A model generated the notes under the pieces. That model was given only the letters and a program-made list of their open reading frames with translations, made no database searches and was not told the DNA's origin. Positions 34,490-42,188 of a stretch of 64,000 bases of DNA are shown in pieces. This stretch comes from Streptococcus oralis subsp. tigurinus AZ_3a. Its GTDB lineage: Bacteria > Bacillota > Bacilli > Lactobacillales > Streptococcaceae. Every line of letters begins with the position of its first letter. Position 1 is the first letter of the stretch. The translations under genes were made by a program, and so were the position numbers. The stretch is from NCBI GenBank assembly GCA_000344275.1, contig AORU01000003.1:186001-250000 (forward strand), in the 5' to 3' direction.

Positions 34490-35175
34490 CTATTAGTCCG
34501 TCTCGCTCCGTAAGGTGCGAGACAAATAAACCACCCGCTATGCGGGTGCGCGTCAAAGGTTATACCAAAAAACTCCAAACGCGATACAATAAAGGTGTTC
34601 AAGCCAATTGTAAAGCGAAAGGAGAAAATATGGTACAAAAGGCACATAGTTTATCACACACAAAGTGGATGTGTAAATATCACATTGTGTTCACCCCTAA
34701 GTATAGACGAAAAGTCATTTATAATCAATATCGAAGTAGTTTGGGAGAAATATTCCACCGATTGTGTAGTTATAAAGTGCACTTATGATGTTTGACAAAC
34801 ACGCCAACCTCAAGTACAAGTTTTGCAACCGGCATTTTTGGGCAGAAGGTTACTACGTGAGTACAGTAGGACTTAATGAAGACACAATTAAGAAATATAT
34901 TCAAGATTAAAGAAATTATCCAGTGGATGATTTCTTCACGAGTATGAAAATTTGAGAACGAGTAAAGCATGATATAGCACTAGATAAATTAAGTGTAAAA
35001 GAATATGAGGATCCCTTTAGGGATAGTGGTAAGTAGTACCAAGGCCTCTTTGAGAGGCAAGTGACGAGTCAAGAGCAATAAGGCTTGAACAACGTGAAAG
35101 CCAGCGTCTTTAGGCGCTGGCTGGTGATTTGGGCTTATAGCCCTGGTGCAAACCACCCGTTAGACGGGTGGTTAT
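34490..35175 (+). mobile_element. Decayed IS200/IS605-family element
   Basis: Both ends carry the imperfect palindromes typical of the family: left GTCTCGC/GCGAGAC (34500-34523) and CACCCGC-TAT-GCGGGTG (34532-34548); right GCCAGCG/CGCTGGC (35100-35121), GGGCTTATAGCCC (35131-35143) and AACCACCCGT-TAG-ACGGGTGGTT (35151-35173). The last left and right hairpins share ACCCG/CGGGT. No terminal inverted repeats, as expected. The transposase inside is broken. Exact ends are estimated. Confidence 0.85.
34630..35036 (+). pseudogene. Broken IS200-type TnpA transposase
   Basis: It starts MVQKAHSLSHTKWMCKYH and IVFTPKYRRKVIY, the normal TnpA N-terminus, but after CSYK jumps to MFDKHANLKYKFCNRHFWAEGYYVS. 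The segment between, which should hold the HUH metal motif, is missing. A stop follows IKKYIQD, an inserted piece follows, and the tail LSVKEYEDPFRDSGK ends at TAG 35034-35036. It cannot encode an active enzyme. Confidence 0.9.
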
Positions 35176-35183
35176 GATTTCCA

Positions 35184-35234
35184 AAACAAAAAATCTCTAT
35201 CTGACTGGAAACATTTCCGTCTGTCAGATAGAGA
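35184..35234 (-). terminator. Terminator of the helicase gene
   Basis: Perfect 12-bp stem TCTCTATCTGAC (35194-35205) / GTCAGATAGAGA (35223-35234) with an inner GGAAA/TTTCC hairpin; T-run on the minus strand at about 35184-35193. It lies 220 bp behind the helicase stop, so the palindrome array would be in that mRNA's 3' end. Confidence 0.85.
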
Positions 35235-35260
35235 CTCTTACTATTTTTAGATTTTAACTT

Positions 35261-35441
35261 TTCTAGCTTTAGAATACATATAAATTTTAGGAAGGCAGAC
35301 TATTCGAAAGTTCGAAGACCTCAAAACTTTCTCAGCTAGACCATTCGAAGCTTAGAATGCTCATAAATTTATGTATTTCTTGTCATTCTAAGTTTAGAAT
35401 GCATATAAACTTTAGTGAATTCATAGCTTCGAAACTTCGAA
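35261..35441. repeat. Five 14-bp palindromes phased at 42 bp
   Basis: TTCTAGCTTTAGAA (35261), TTCGAAAGTTCGAA (35303), TTCGAAGCTTAGAA (35344), TTCTAAGTTTAGAA (35386), TTCGAAACTTCGAA (35428). Starts are 42, 41, 42 and 42 bp apart. In units 1, 3 and 4 the bases behind the palindrome are also alike (TRCATATAAATTTTAG-type). The array lies between the helicase stop and its terminator. 42 bp is four helical turns, so all dyads face one side of the DNA. Confidence 0.8.
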
Positions 35442-35453
35442 TAGCTACCTCCC

Positions 35454-38087
35454 CTACTCCAACTGGCTTTTAACCTTCTTCTTAGTCAAGATACGGTCGT
35501 TTTTGTTAGAGAGAGCTTGGATACGAGCTTCAAGAAGGGTTTTCCGTCCGGCCTCTGTTCGTGTGTAGACGAGGTGATAACGTCCAATAGTTGGCGTCAG
35601 AAAGTCGAGGAATTTTTGTGCTTCTTCCTTGCGCTTGTCAAAAAGACTAGGCACGACATAGTAAGGTGACTGACCTTGTCGGACTTTTTCTGCCTTCAAG
35701 AGATAGCGCTGGTTGTCCACTGGAGCAAAGAACTCTCCCACAGTCTGTGCAAACAACTCCTTGTCTCTCATGCTTCCTCCCTTGAGATAGGCAAAAACCA
35801 TATAGTTTTCCTTGTCCTCCTCTACCTGAACACGGGATTGATCGTCCGTTAGATACCCCGAATCTAGCAGAGCCTTTCGGATTTGCTCACCCAGAGACTG
35901 CAAGCGTTTATAGGGACTCTTATAGCAGAGGTAGCGCCAAGATGCAAAAGCCAAAAAGAGGAGACAGGCTACCGTAAGCCACCAAACACCGATCAGTCTT
36001 AGTCTAAATAGCAAGACCAACAAATCTACTGCCAACAAGAGCAATGACATGCGAACCCATTTTAATGCATCAAGCAAGAGCATAACTGGGATTTTCTGTT
36101 TTTGAGTTGCGACTTCTGTAACTATCTCAAATTGATCCGCTACGACAAGAGCTTCCTGCCATTTTTTTCTCAAGCCTGCTCGATCCTTGGAGAGACTCTT
36201 AACTCGCTCATTGTACTCACTAATTTGCTTTTTCTTAAAAGGGGGCTTTGGAAAATCCAAACGATCCAAACCGGTCTCAATACTCTCCTGATTATAAGCC
36301 AATCCAAGAAAATGCTCCATCCGTCGCGACAAGGTCTGCAGATCCTGATTGCTCTCTGGTCTAGGCTCCTCACCAGGAAGAGTGATAAGTGCTTGCGCTT
36401 GAACGGCTACCAGATGCCAGATGTTGCTGGTCTTTTCTGGATGTCCCGGCCAGATACGAATGGCACGCCCACGCATCTGGTTGCTCAGCATAAAGCTCCC
36501 CACAAAGCTTCCGAGGATTAGGGAATTAACACAAGGAGCATCCCAACCCTCTCCAAGGAGAGATTTGGTTCCGACTAGGACTTGAATCCGTCCTCGTTGA
36601 AAAAGCTCCGTCACTGCCGCTACGATTCCCTCAGCTGAGCTCGGAAAACCAACCTGCACATAATCTTTTTGATCCAAGTGACCAATAGATGAGAAACTAA
36701 GAGGAACCTGATGCAAGAGCTCCTTCAACTCTGCTGCCACATCGGTAGGCAAAATAACGACACTACCTGACAAGACAGCCAAAGGCACAGATATCTCTTG
36801 CTCCTGAACTTTTCGACGAATGCTTTCAAAATAAGGGAGAACCCCCAACTGAGAAATGGTTGCCTGATTATCTCCCAGATAGGTGGCAAAATCCTTGCGA
36901 ATATAGTCAGCTAGTACTAACTGTCTCAGTTCCTGACCTAGACTCTCATACTCCGTCAAAAAGATATCGGCAATGGCAGACAACTTCCCTAGAGATTGGG
37001 TTAAAAGCTGATCGGAAGCCTTGGACTTAACTAGATAAACCTGACGTTTTTCCACCAACCCATGCGCCTTCAAGTCAGCCCCTAACTTTTTCCTATATCC
37101 ATCTGGATCCTCATACCAATCTGGTGTCTGATAGAGTATGCTCTGCAACAGCGTCTCCAGCCAGTATGAGGTCAATGCTGGAAGCTTCTGGGTTCCCAGT
37201 AAATTTTGAAAAGAGGGAGGAATCGTTAACCCCTGAGAATGCATATAAATCAACATAGCAGACAAGTACTTGGGATCTTCTAAGAGCAAATCAGATGAAA
37301 TATCCCCTTTGAGGACCTTAGACCCTGCTACAAATGTTTGAAAATCAGGATCGACTATAAGGTGATGAATATAGTCCCACTTAGTCTCCTCAAACCGTTT
37401 GAGACGTTCCGCCTCTTCAGATGTTGGTGAACACATATAGACAAAATCCTGATGAGGGCAAAGAGTGTCTTCCTTTACTAGTTCAGGTACCGTGATTTCT
37501 TGATCGATCTCCCCGCACATTCGGATATAGCGTTCCCAGAGTTCTGGCTCGCTGTCATATGGTGGTGTCGCTGTCAGGGAGATGACTTGCAGCGGTTCAT
37601 ACTGCTTGCGAAAGGCTTCCAGACTTTTCCACCATTCATTGCGCAGGTGGTGGCATTCATCCAAGCAAAGAGTAGCAACTTTCTGAGCTCTTAGACTTGC
37701 AAACAAATCAAACCCTACAAAATCCTCTGCTTCTCCATCTTCTTGTGATTGCAATTGGTTCATGGCGCTATGAAAAGCCTGATAGGTCACAATCGTTAAT
37801 GCCTTCATCTCCTTTAAGTTTTGGGAAACGAGATCTGAAATCTTCTGTTCGTTCTCTAAAAAGGCTGTTTGGATCCTATCTACCCATTGTTCACGAATGG
37901 TGACAGTTGGAACCAAGACAAGGGCTGGGTTGCCAAAACGAGCGATTAGCTCGATACCAATGGTTGTCTTTCCAGACCCTGGAGCGGCCACTAGATGAAC
38001 ATGACCGTCTGCTTGATAGTCCTGAAAACAATCCAATACCTGTTTTTGATATTGGCGCCAGCTTCCTTTAAAGTTTAAACCTAACAT
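35454..38087 (-). CDS. DEAD/DEAH-box (SF2) helicase with two membrane-like helices
   Basis: 877 residues. Helicase core: motif I APGSGKT near 38, motif II DECHH near 145, motif III SLTATPP near 175, and motif VI NQMRGRAIRIWPG near 535, as in the ResIII/UvrB-like class. Between about residues 679 and 720 lies a strongly hydrophobic double segment (RMSLLLLAVDLLVLLF and GVWWLTVACLLFLAFA), which looks like a membrane hairpin, rare in a helicase. A soluble domain of about 150 residues follows. ATG 38087 is chosen for the AGGGG just upstream. Homologues of similar layout occur in other streptococci, role unknown to me. Single-gene unit. Confidence 0.8.
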   Translation of the reverse strand: MLGLNFKGSWRQYQKQVLDCFQDYQADGHVHLVAAPGSGKTTIGIELIARFGNPALVLVPTVTIREQWVDRIQTAFLENEQKISDLVSQNLKEMKALTIVTYQAFHSAMNQLQSQEDGEAEDFVGFDLFASLRAQKVATLCLDECHHLRNEWWKSLEAFRKQYEPLQVISLTATPPYDSEPELWERYIRMCGEIDQEITVPELVKEDTLCPHQDFVYMCSPTSEEAERLKRFEETKWDYIHHLIVDPDFQTFVAGSKVLKGDISSDLLLEDPKYLSAMLIYMHSQGLTIPPSFQNLLGTQKLPALTSYWLETLLQSILYQTPDWYEDPDGYRKKLGADLKAHGLVEKRQVYLVKSKASDQLLTQSLGKLSAIADIFLTEYESLGQELRQLVLADYIRKDFATYLGDNQATISQLGVLPYFESIRRKVQEQEISVPLAVLSGSVVILPTDVAAELKELLHQVPLSFSSIGHLDQKDYVQVGFPSSAEGIVAAVTELFQRGRIQVLVGTKSLLGEGWDAPCVNSLILGSFVGSFMLSNQMRGRAIRIWPGHPEKTSNIWHLVAVQAQALITLPGEEPRPESNQDLQTLSRRMEHFLGLAYNQESIETGLDRLDFPKPPFKKKQISEYNERVKSLSKDRAGLRKKWQEALVVADQFEIVTEVATQKQKIPVMLLLDALKWVRMSLLLLAVDLLVLLFRLRLIGVWWLTVACLLFLAFASWRYLCYKSPYKRLQSLGEQIRKALLDSGYLTDDQSRVQVEEDKENYMVFAYLKGGSMRDKELFAQTVGEFFAPVDNQRYLLKAEKVRQGQSPYYVVPSLFDKRKEEAQKFLDFLTPTIGRYHLVYTRTEAGRKTLLEARIQALSNKNDRILTKKKVKSQLE

Positions 38088-38124
38088 GATACCCCTCATT
38101 CTATACCGTCATTTTCTTATTCTC

Positions 38125-38133
38125 ATTTTACCA
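38125..38133 (-). promoter_or_regulatory. Extended -10 promoter of the helicase gene
   Basis: TG-G-TAAAAT on the minus strand, 38 bp before the chosen start codon. No clear -35. Confidence 0.5.
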
Positions 38134-38182
38134 CACTTATTTCTCCAGTCAGATAATCCAGATAGTTTTTCTCCATAAAATA

Positions 38183-38191
38183 TGGTATAGT
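38183..38191 (+). promoter_or_regulatory. Extended -10 promoter of the VTT-domain gene
   Basis: TG-G-TATAGT, with GAGGAG at the ribosome site about 20 bp further on. It is divergent from the helicase promoter 50 bp away. Confidence 0.6.
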
Positions 38192-38219
38192 AGAATCATA
38201 CTATCTATGAGGAGTTTAC

Positions 38220-38837
38220 ATGTCACAGGATAAGCAAATGAAAGCTGTTTCTCCCCTTCTACAGCAAGTCATCAATATTTCATCTATCGTTGGGGGAGTC
38301 GGTACCTTGATTTTCTGTATTTGGGCCTATCAGGCAGGAGTGTTACAGTCCAAGGAAACCCTATCGGCCTTTATCCAGCAAGCTGGGGTTTGGGGGCCAC
38401 CACTCTTTATCTTTTTACAGATCCTACAAACCGTCGTTCCGATCATTCCGGGAGCTTTGACCTCAGTTGCTGGGGTCTTTATTTACGGCCACATCATCGG
38501 GACTATCTATAACTATATCGGCATCGTGATTGGCTGTGCCATTATCTTTTACCTCGTCCGTCTCTATGGAGCTGCCTTTGTCCAGTCGGTCGTCAGCAAG
38601 CGCACCTATGACAAGTACATCGGTTGGCTAGATAAGGGCAATCGTTTCGAGCGTTTCTTTATCTTTATGATGATCTGGCCAGTTAGTCCAGCTGACTTTC
38701 TCTGTATGCTGGCTGCCCTTACCAAGATGACCTTCAAACGCTATATGATTATCATCGTGTTGACCAAGCCCTTTACCCTAGTGGTTTATACTTATGGTTT
38801 GACCTATATTATTGATTTCTTCTGGCAGATGTTTTGA
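38220..38837 (+). CDS. TVP38/TMEM64 (VTT, DedA-like) membrane protein
   Basis: 205-residue membrane protein with about five hydrophobic helices. The VTT pattern is visible: QTVVPIIPGALTSVAGVFIYG near 78, then GIVIGCAIIFYLVRLYG near 105, and FFIFMMIWPVSPADFLCMLAALTKM near the C-terminal third, each a re-entrant or membrane segment. DedA/VTT proteins move lipids between bilayer leaflets or support proton-coupled homeostasis. It is alone between its promoter and a terminator shared with scrK. Confidence 0.85.
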   Translation: MSQDKQMKAVSPLLQQVINISSIVGGVGTLIFCIWAYQAGVLQSKETLSAFIQQAGVWGPPLFIFLQILQTVVPIIPGALTSVAGVFIYGHIIGTIYNYIGIVIGCAIIFYLVRLYGAAFVQSVVSKRTYDKYIGWLDKGNRFERFFIFMMIWPVSPADFLCMLAALTKMTFKRYMIIIVLTKPFTLVVYTYGLTYIIDFFWQMF

Positions 38838-38846
38838 GAATAGAAA

Positions 38847-38882
38847 AATCCGTTTGGTTTCCCAAGCGGATTGTTTGTTTTA
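38847..38882 (+). terminator. Bidirectional terminator between the VTT gene and scrK
   Basis: AATCCGTTTGG (38848-38858) pairs with CCCAAGCGGATT (38862-38873); T-rich on the right and T5 on the minus-strand side, so it can end both convergent genes. Confidence 0.8.
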
Positions 38883-39767
38883 TTTTGCGACACTCTTAGC
38901 AAGGACAAAATTTCCAAGTGTGGCAGAACCATTGCCTGCGACTGCTGGAGTCACGATGTAGTCACGCACGTCAGGTACTGGTAGGTAGCCGTTGAGAAGA
39001 GCTGTGAATTTCTCACGCACACGGTCCAGCATGTGTTGTTGGGCCATAACCCCACCACCAAAGACGATCACATCTGGACGGAAAGTCACTGTAGCATTGA
39101 CCGCAGCTTGAGCGATATAGTAGGCTTGGACGTCCCAAACAGAACTGTTGAGTTCGATGTTTTCACCGCGAATACCTGTACGAGCTTCAAGGCTTGGACC
39201 AGCCGCAAAGCCTTCCAAACAGCCTTTGTGGAAAGGACAAACGCCATTAAATTCTTTTTCAATATCCATTGGGTGTTTAGCCACATAGTAGTGACCCATC
39301 TCAGGGTGACCCACACCACCGATAAACTCACCACGTTGGATAACACCTGCACCGATGCCTGTACCGATCGTGTAGTAAACCAAGTTTTCGATACGGCCAC
39401 CAGCATTGTTACGAGCAACCACTTCACCATAGGCAGAGCTGTTTACGTCCGTTGTGAAATACATGGGTACATTGAGGGCGCGACGGAGAGCCCCAAGCAA
39501 GTCCACATTTGCCCAGTTTGGTTTTGGAGTCGTTGTGATAAAGCCATAGGTTTTTGAATTTTTATCGATATCGATAGGACCAAAGGAACCGATGGCAAGA
39601 CCTGCAAGATTATCGAATTTTGAAAAGAATTCGATGGTTTTATCAATGGTCTCGATAGGAGTTGTTGTAGGAAACTGTGTTTTTTCTACAACGTTAAAAT
39701 TTTCATCTCCGACAGCACAGACAAACTTTGTACCGCCCGCTTCTAAGCTTCCATATAATTTTGTCAT
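38880..39767 (-). CDS. scrK: Fructokinase (ROK family) ScrK
   Basis: ATP-dependent sugar kinase of 295 residues that phosphorylates the fructose freed by ScrB. ROK features: SLEAGGTKFVCAVG (ATP phosphate loop) at 5-18, YYTIGTGIGAGVIQRG, then HPEMGHYYVAKH and CPFHKGCLEGFAAGPSL, which form the zinc site of His and Cys. GGGVMAQQHML is the adenosine motif. ATG 39767 chosen for AGAGG 6 nt upstream. It has its own extended -10 promoter and lies behind scrA on the same strand. Confidence 0.94.
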   Translation of the reverse strand: MTKLYGSLEAGGTKFVCAVGDENFNVVEKTQFPTTTPIETIDKTIEFFSKFDNLAGLAIGSFGPIDIDKNSKTYGFITTTPKPNWANVDLLGALRRALNVPMYFTTDVNSSAYGEVVARNNAGGRIENLVYYTIGTGIGAGVIQRGEFIGGVGHPEMGHYYVAKHPMDIEKEFNGVCPFHKGCLEGFAAGPSLEARTGIRGENIELNSSVWDVQAYYIAQAAVNATVTFRPDVIVFGGGVMAQQHMLDRVREKFTALLNGYLPVPDVRDYIVTPAVAGNGSATLGNFVLAKSVAK

Positions 39768-39794
39768 GATAAACCTCTTATCTTTGTTTTCTCT

Positions 39795-39803
39795 ATTATA
39801 GCA
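39795..39803 (-). promoter_or_regulatory. Extended -10 promoter of scrK
   Basis: TG-C-TATAAT on the minus strand, a near-consensus box 28 bp before the start codon. It lets scrK be made apart from scrA, whose terminator lies upstream at 39864-39900. Confidence 0.65.
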
Positions 39804-39863
39804 CATTTTAAAGGGCTAGATTTCTCAATATTTTAGATTTTACTCTGTAAATCTTACCATCCA

Positions 39864-39900
39864 AGTAAAAACGAACAAACATGATATTTGTTCGTTTTGT
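39864..39900 (-). terminator. Terminator of scrA
   Basis: Perfect 12-bp stem AAAACGAACAAA (39868-39879) / TTTGTTCGTTTT (39887-39898) with T-rich flanks on both sides. Confidence 0.9.
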
Positions 39901-39925
39901 TTTTAGATTTGATTTTCGAAGAAGA

Positions 39926-41812
39926 CTAGGCTTTCACTTCGATGATAGCGTCACCCTTGACAACAGAGCCACTTGCGACTGGTGTCACAGAAGCGTAGTC
40001 TGCTGTATTAGTCACGATAACCATTGTTGTGTCGTCAAGACCTGCAGCGGCGATTTTGTTTGAGTCAAAGGTTCCGAGAACATCACCAGCTTTGACCTTG
40101 TCGCCTTGAGCAACTTTTTGTTCAAAACCTTCACCGTTCATAGTCACCGTATCGATACCAACGTGGATCAAGATTTCAGCTCCATTTGCTGTCTTCAAAC
40201 CATAAGCATGTCCTGTAGCAAAAGCAATCGATACTTCTGCATCAGCTGGTGCGTAAACCACGCCTTGGCTTGGTTTTACAGCGATCCCTTGTCCCATTGC
40301 ACCACTTGAAAAGACTGGGTCATTAACATTCTCAAGAGCAACTACGTCCCCAACGATTGGAGTTTGGATTGTTTCATTTTGAGGAGCTACTGGAATGTTA
40401 CCAGTTGTTTCTTCTTGGACCAAGCGTTCTGTCGCCGCTTCAGAAGCAACTTCTTTTTCATCCTCGTAACCAAACATGTAAGTAAGGGCAAAACCAAGAA
40501 CGAATGATACAGCTACCATAAGAAGGTATTGAAGCAATTGACCGTTACCAACGTACAACATTGTACCAGGGATGATGGTGATACCATTACCAGTACCAGC
40601 AAGTCCAAGGATAGAAGCCAATCCACCACCGATAGCACCAGCGATCAATGAAAGGAAGAATGGTTTACGGAAGCGCAAGTTTACCCCGAAGATGGCAGGC
40701 TCTGTAATACCGAGGAAGGCAGAAAGAGCAGCTGGGAAAGCAAGTGTTTTCAGTTTAGGATTCTTCGTTTTAACACCAACCGCAACAGTTGCAGCCCCTT
40801 GAGCTGTCATCGCTGCAGTGATGATGGCGTTAAATGGGTTCGCATGGTCAGCAGCAAGCAATTGTACTTCAAGCAAGTTGAAGATGTGGTGCACACCTGA
40901 TACGACAATCAATTGGTGAACCCCACCGATGACTAAACCACCAAGACCGAATGGCAAGGCAAGAATCGCTTTTGTTCCGAGAAGGATGTAGTTTTCAACA
41001 ACGTGGAAGACTGGTCCGATGACAAAGAGTCCAAGGATAGACATGACCAAAAGTGTCACGAACGGTGTTACCAAGAGATCCAAGACATCTGGAACCACTT
41101 TTCGGAGAGCTTTTTCAAACTTGGCTCCGACCACCCCAATGATGAAGGCTGGAAGAACGGAACCTTGCAAACCAACAACAGGAATGAAGCCAAAGAAATT
41201 CATAGCTGTTACTTCACCACCTGATGCTACTGCCCAAGCGTTTGGAAGCGAACCAGAAACCAGCATCATACCGAGGACGATACCAACAGCTGGGTTACCA
41301 CCGAATACGCGGAAGGTTGACCATACAACTAAACCTGGCAAGATGATGAAGGCTGTATCTGTGAGGATTTGGCTGTAAATGGTAACATCTTCTGGAAGTG
41401 TCATTCCAAGAGCGTTCATGAGTCCACGAAGACCCATGAAGAGACCAGTCGCTACGATAACTGGGATGATTGGCACGAAGACGTCACCGAAAGTACGGAT
41501 AGCACGTTGGAACCAGTTTCCTTGTTTAGCAGCTTCAGCTTTCATGTCTTCTTTAGAAGATGTTGGCAAACCGAGTGCAACCACTTCGTCGTACATCTTG
41601 TTTACTGTACCAGTACCAAAGATGATTTGGTATTGGCCTGAGTTAAAGAAAGCTCCTTGAACTTTATCCAAGTTCTCAATCACTTCCTTATTGATTTTCC
41701 CTTCATCTTTGACCATGACACGTAGACGAGTCGCACAGTGGGCTACACTGTTGACATTTTCACGTCCGCCAAGGGCTTCGATGACCTTTTTTGCAATATC
41801 CTGATTGTCCAT
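39926..41812 (-). CDS. scrA: Sucrose-specific PTS EIIBCA component ScrA
   Basis: 628-residue transporter that takes up sucrose as sucrose-6-phosphate. EIIB comes first with phospho-Cys26 in VAHCATRLRV; EIIC spans about 100-460 with some ten membrane helices and the substrate-site GITEPAIFG; EIIA (about 490-628) has the phospho-His in ILIHVGIDTV. The domain order B-C-A is the usual one for ScrA. ATG 41812 is preferred to TTG 41818. It reads away from scrB across a shared 376-bp control region with paired operators. Confidence 0.96.
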   Translation of the reverse strand: MDNQDIAKKVIEALGGRENVNSVAHCATRLRVMVKDEGKINKEVIENLDKVQGAFFNSGQYQIIFGTGTVNKMYDEVVALGLPTSSKEDMKAEAAKQGNWFQRAIRTFGDVFVPIIPVIVATGLFMGLRGLMNALGMTLPEDVTIYSQILTDTAFIILPGLVVWSTFRVFGGNPAVGIVLGMMLVSGSLPNAWAVASGGEVTAMNFFGFIPVVGLQGSVLPAFIIGVVGAKFEKALRKVVPDVLDLLVTPFVTLLVMSILGLFVIGPVFHVVENYILLGTKAILALPFGLGGLVIGGVHQLIVVSGVHHIFNLLEVQLLAADHANPFNAIITAAMTAQGAATVAVGVKTKNPKLKTLAFPAALSAFLGITEPAIFGVNLRFRKPFFLSLIAGAIGGGLASILGLAGTGNGITIIPGTMLYVGNGQLLQYLLMVAVSFVLGFALTYMFGYEDEKEVASEAATERLVQEETTGNIPVAPQNETIQTPIVGDVVALENVNDPVFSSGAMGQGIAVKPSQGVVYAPADAEVSIAFATGHAYGLKTANGAEILIHVGIDTVTMNGEGFEQKVAQGDKVKAGDVLGTFDSNKIAAAGLDDTTMVIVTNTADYASVTPVASGSVVKGDAIIEVKA

Positions 41813-41878
41813 TTGCAAAAATCTCCTTATAAAATTTTGTTCTTGTTTGAAAGCGATTTTATTCGCCCTACGACTATT

Positions 41879-41917
41879 ATTTTATCACGTTTCTAAAATA
41901 TGTCAAGCGTTTTGCAG
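41879..41917 (-). promoter_or_regulatory. scrA promoter and ScrR-type operator
   Basis: -35 TTGACA (41901-41906), 16-bp spacer, extended -10 TG-A-TAAAAT (41879-41887), all on the minus strand. The -35 is joined to GCAAAACGCTTGACATA, a LacI-family-type dyad around CG. GAAACGTGA lies in the spacer, and a cre-like TGAAAGCGATTTTA is at about 41849-41862. Binding by ScrR and CcpA is inferred. Confidence 0.7.
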
Positions 41918-42080
41918 AATTTTTTATTCCCTTTCTTTTTTCTCTGATTATTTCTGAGCGTTTTTGAGGGATATTCTCTTTTTCCTCAAAAAATATCTTT
42001 ATACTTGAGGAATCAAGGCTTTTATTTACATTTTCTTTCATTTTTTCGTGAAAATTTGCCAGATTTCCTTTACTTGATTT

Positions 42081-42152
42081 CTGGCAATCGTTTGACATAT
42101 TTTTCTTTTTTTTAACATAAAAGACTTGCTTTTTTTGCCGAAAACGTTTACT
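42081..42152 (+). promoter_or_regulatory. scrB promoter region with ScrR-type operators
   Basis: GGCAATCGTTTGACATA (42083-42099) mirrors the scrA operator/-35 block; its TTGACA is at 42092-42097 with a weak TAACAT -10 (42113-42118). A second dyad GAAAACGTTTAC (42141-42152, core AAACGTTT) lies between TTGCTT (42127) and TACTAT (42150), an alternative promoter. The intergenic rest, 41918-42080, is AT-rich and featureless to me. Confidence 0.6.
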
Positions 42153-42188
42153 ATTATTATAGAATAGAACTTATGGAGGAAAGATAAA

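Noticed and set aside
35261..35441. CRISPR array
   Set aside because: Repeats are 14-bp variable dyads, spacers are partly alike, and no cas gene is near.
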